From Rapana venosa (Eukaryota; Mollusca; Gastropoda; Neogastropoda; Muricidae), in the NCBI GenBank assembly GCA_028751875.1, contig CM054140.1, positions 15,883,212-15,947,211 of the forward strand: 64,000 nucleotides of DNA, written 5' to 3'. The notes beneath the pieces are model-generated. The model had not been told where the DNA came from, searched no databases, and was given only the letters and a program-made list of their open reading frames with translations. This document shows positions 62,945 to 64,000 of the stretch, piece by piece. How positions within the stretch are numbered: the first letter of the stretch is position 1; the number at the start of each line of letters is the position of its first letter. Made by a program: the position numbers and the translations under genes.

Positions 62945-63312
62945 CTTCTCCCTCAATAACTCCGTAGTGAGCCTGATGGGATACGGCACTGAATTTTTCT
63001 CTTTGGCAGGATGAACCTGGCGAAGCCCATCCCTCTCCAGGCACAAGATGCATGCTGGGTATGTTTACGTTTCCATAACCCACAGAACTCTGGCATAAAT
63101 TACAGCATCTTTAACATGCATGCGTGATCTTCTGCAGACAATTATACACGAACGGAATAAAGGCACTGGCAGGTCTGCACTCTAGGTTGACCCGGGAGAT
63201 CGTAAACCTCCCCACCCGTAATTCACCAGACGCCGCTGCCGAGATTCAAACCCACGACTTCATGGACCCTCAGGGATAGCAGTCAAACGGTCTATTCACT
63301 CAGCTGTAGCCT
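62945..63312 (-). mobile_element. SINE-C-like element, near full length
   Basis: The minus-strand head near 63310 reads GCTACAGCTGAGTGAATAGA with B-box-like GGGTTTGAATCTCG at 63241-63254. The body ends at the left with the complement of gggatacggcactg and cccatccctctccaggcaca. It shares several blocks with 41070-41440. Confidence 0.65.
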
Positions 63313-63627
63313 CCGTCGAGCATCATAATAAAACACAGATACATACTTTTTTTTTTTAACTTAAAGATAAAACCAGTCACAAAAGAGAGACAAAAGACAA
63401 TGCTACTGGAAGACAATGAGAACAAGAGAGAGGAAGAGGATAGAGAGACAATGGCAGAAAAGAGAGAGAGAGAGGGGGGGGGGGAGGAAAAGAGTAGGGG
63501 TAGAAGAAGGGAAGAATCAGGAACAGACATTCCAGACGGCGGCAGCAATGCTAAACAACTGCAGAAAATATTCAAACATCCCCCAAGGAAAACCCACAAG
63601 AGGCCTTTATCCTTCCACCATCCTCCT

Positions 63628-63722
63628 ACACACACAAACACACACACACACATACACACACACACACGCACACACACACATACACACACTCATACACACA
63701 CATACAAAACACACACACACAC

Positions 63723-63784
<62 letters not shown>
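63628..63784. repeat. (CA)n array, about 155 bp
   Basis: CA array with scattered aaca, tacaca and accacg interruptions and a pure 3' half of about 55 bp. Confidence 0.97.
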
Positions 63785-63786
<2 letters not shown>

Positions 63787-64000
63787 GGCGATTCAATCTA
63801 AAAACTGTAAACATACTCCCAAACTGCCGACACAAACAAGATACACATGTATACAGTCCATTACCGAACGACTTCGAAACAAAATATCACTCCTAAGAAC
63901 AAAAAATCGGATCTGTTGTGTGCATTTTCTTATATAAAAACAACAACACACAGACAAACAAACAAACAAAAACAAAAAAGTGGTGAGGATTACACTACAC

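Overview
This is animal (eukaryotic) genomic DNA with spliced genes, long introns and very abundant simple repeats. It shows no bacterial-style gene packing, operons, or phage or plasmid genes. The one gene I can identify with certainty is the 3' half of an eyes absent (EYA) orthologue on the + strand. Seven consecutive coding exons (39508-47064) join in frame to 242 codons plus a stop. They encode almost all of the C-terminal EYA (HAD-type phosphatase / SIX-binding) domain. The dispersed repeats (three tRNA-headed SINE-like families, a fold-back element and heavy CA/CT/poly-G load) resemble what I know from marine gastropod molluscs. That organism guess is inference from repeat style, not from a search.

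Layout. 1-39507: about 39.5 kb with no exon I can support. It holds microsatellites, homopolymer G/C tracts up to about 30 nt, minisatellites (44-bp unit at 294-557, 22-bp unit at 18033-18705, about 45-57-bp unit at 29958-30410), SINE fragments and a few GC-rich, motif-bearing stretches that could be regulatory. The exon carrying the catalytic DxDxT (WDLDET) motif should sit directly upstream of 39508. I could not find it, so this whole block is most simply one very long EYA intron, or intron plus upstream introns. 39508-47064: EYA exons in introns of 0.45-3.3 kb. The introns contain a full SINE with target-site duplication, further SINE copies, a run of 33 G, and tandem repeats lying directly against several splice sites. 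47065-about 54550: an AT-rich, microsatellite-poor stretch with several AATAAA signals, most likely an extended 3' UTR with alternative ends. About 55000-64000: simple-repeat-rich DNA resumes. It includes a higher-order compound repeat (60462-61200), a fold-back element (62561-62888) and a SINE copy (62945-63312).

All six internal introns have GT-AG ends and every exon junction keeps the frame. Catalytic motifs II-IV of the EYA phosphatase are present (central Thr of VTTTQ, Lys of GKESC, Asp of GDG). The fourth motif reads GDGRDEE. The product would act as a SIX-family transcriptional co-activator and phosphatase, as EYA proteins do in animals.

Most long open frames in the window are translations of CT/CA/poly-G arrays or minisatellites and are not annotated as genes.
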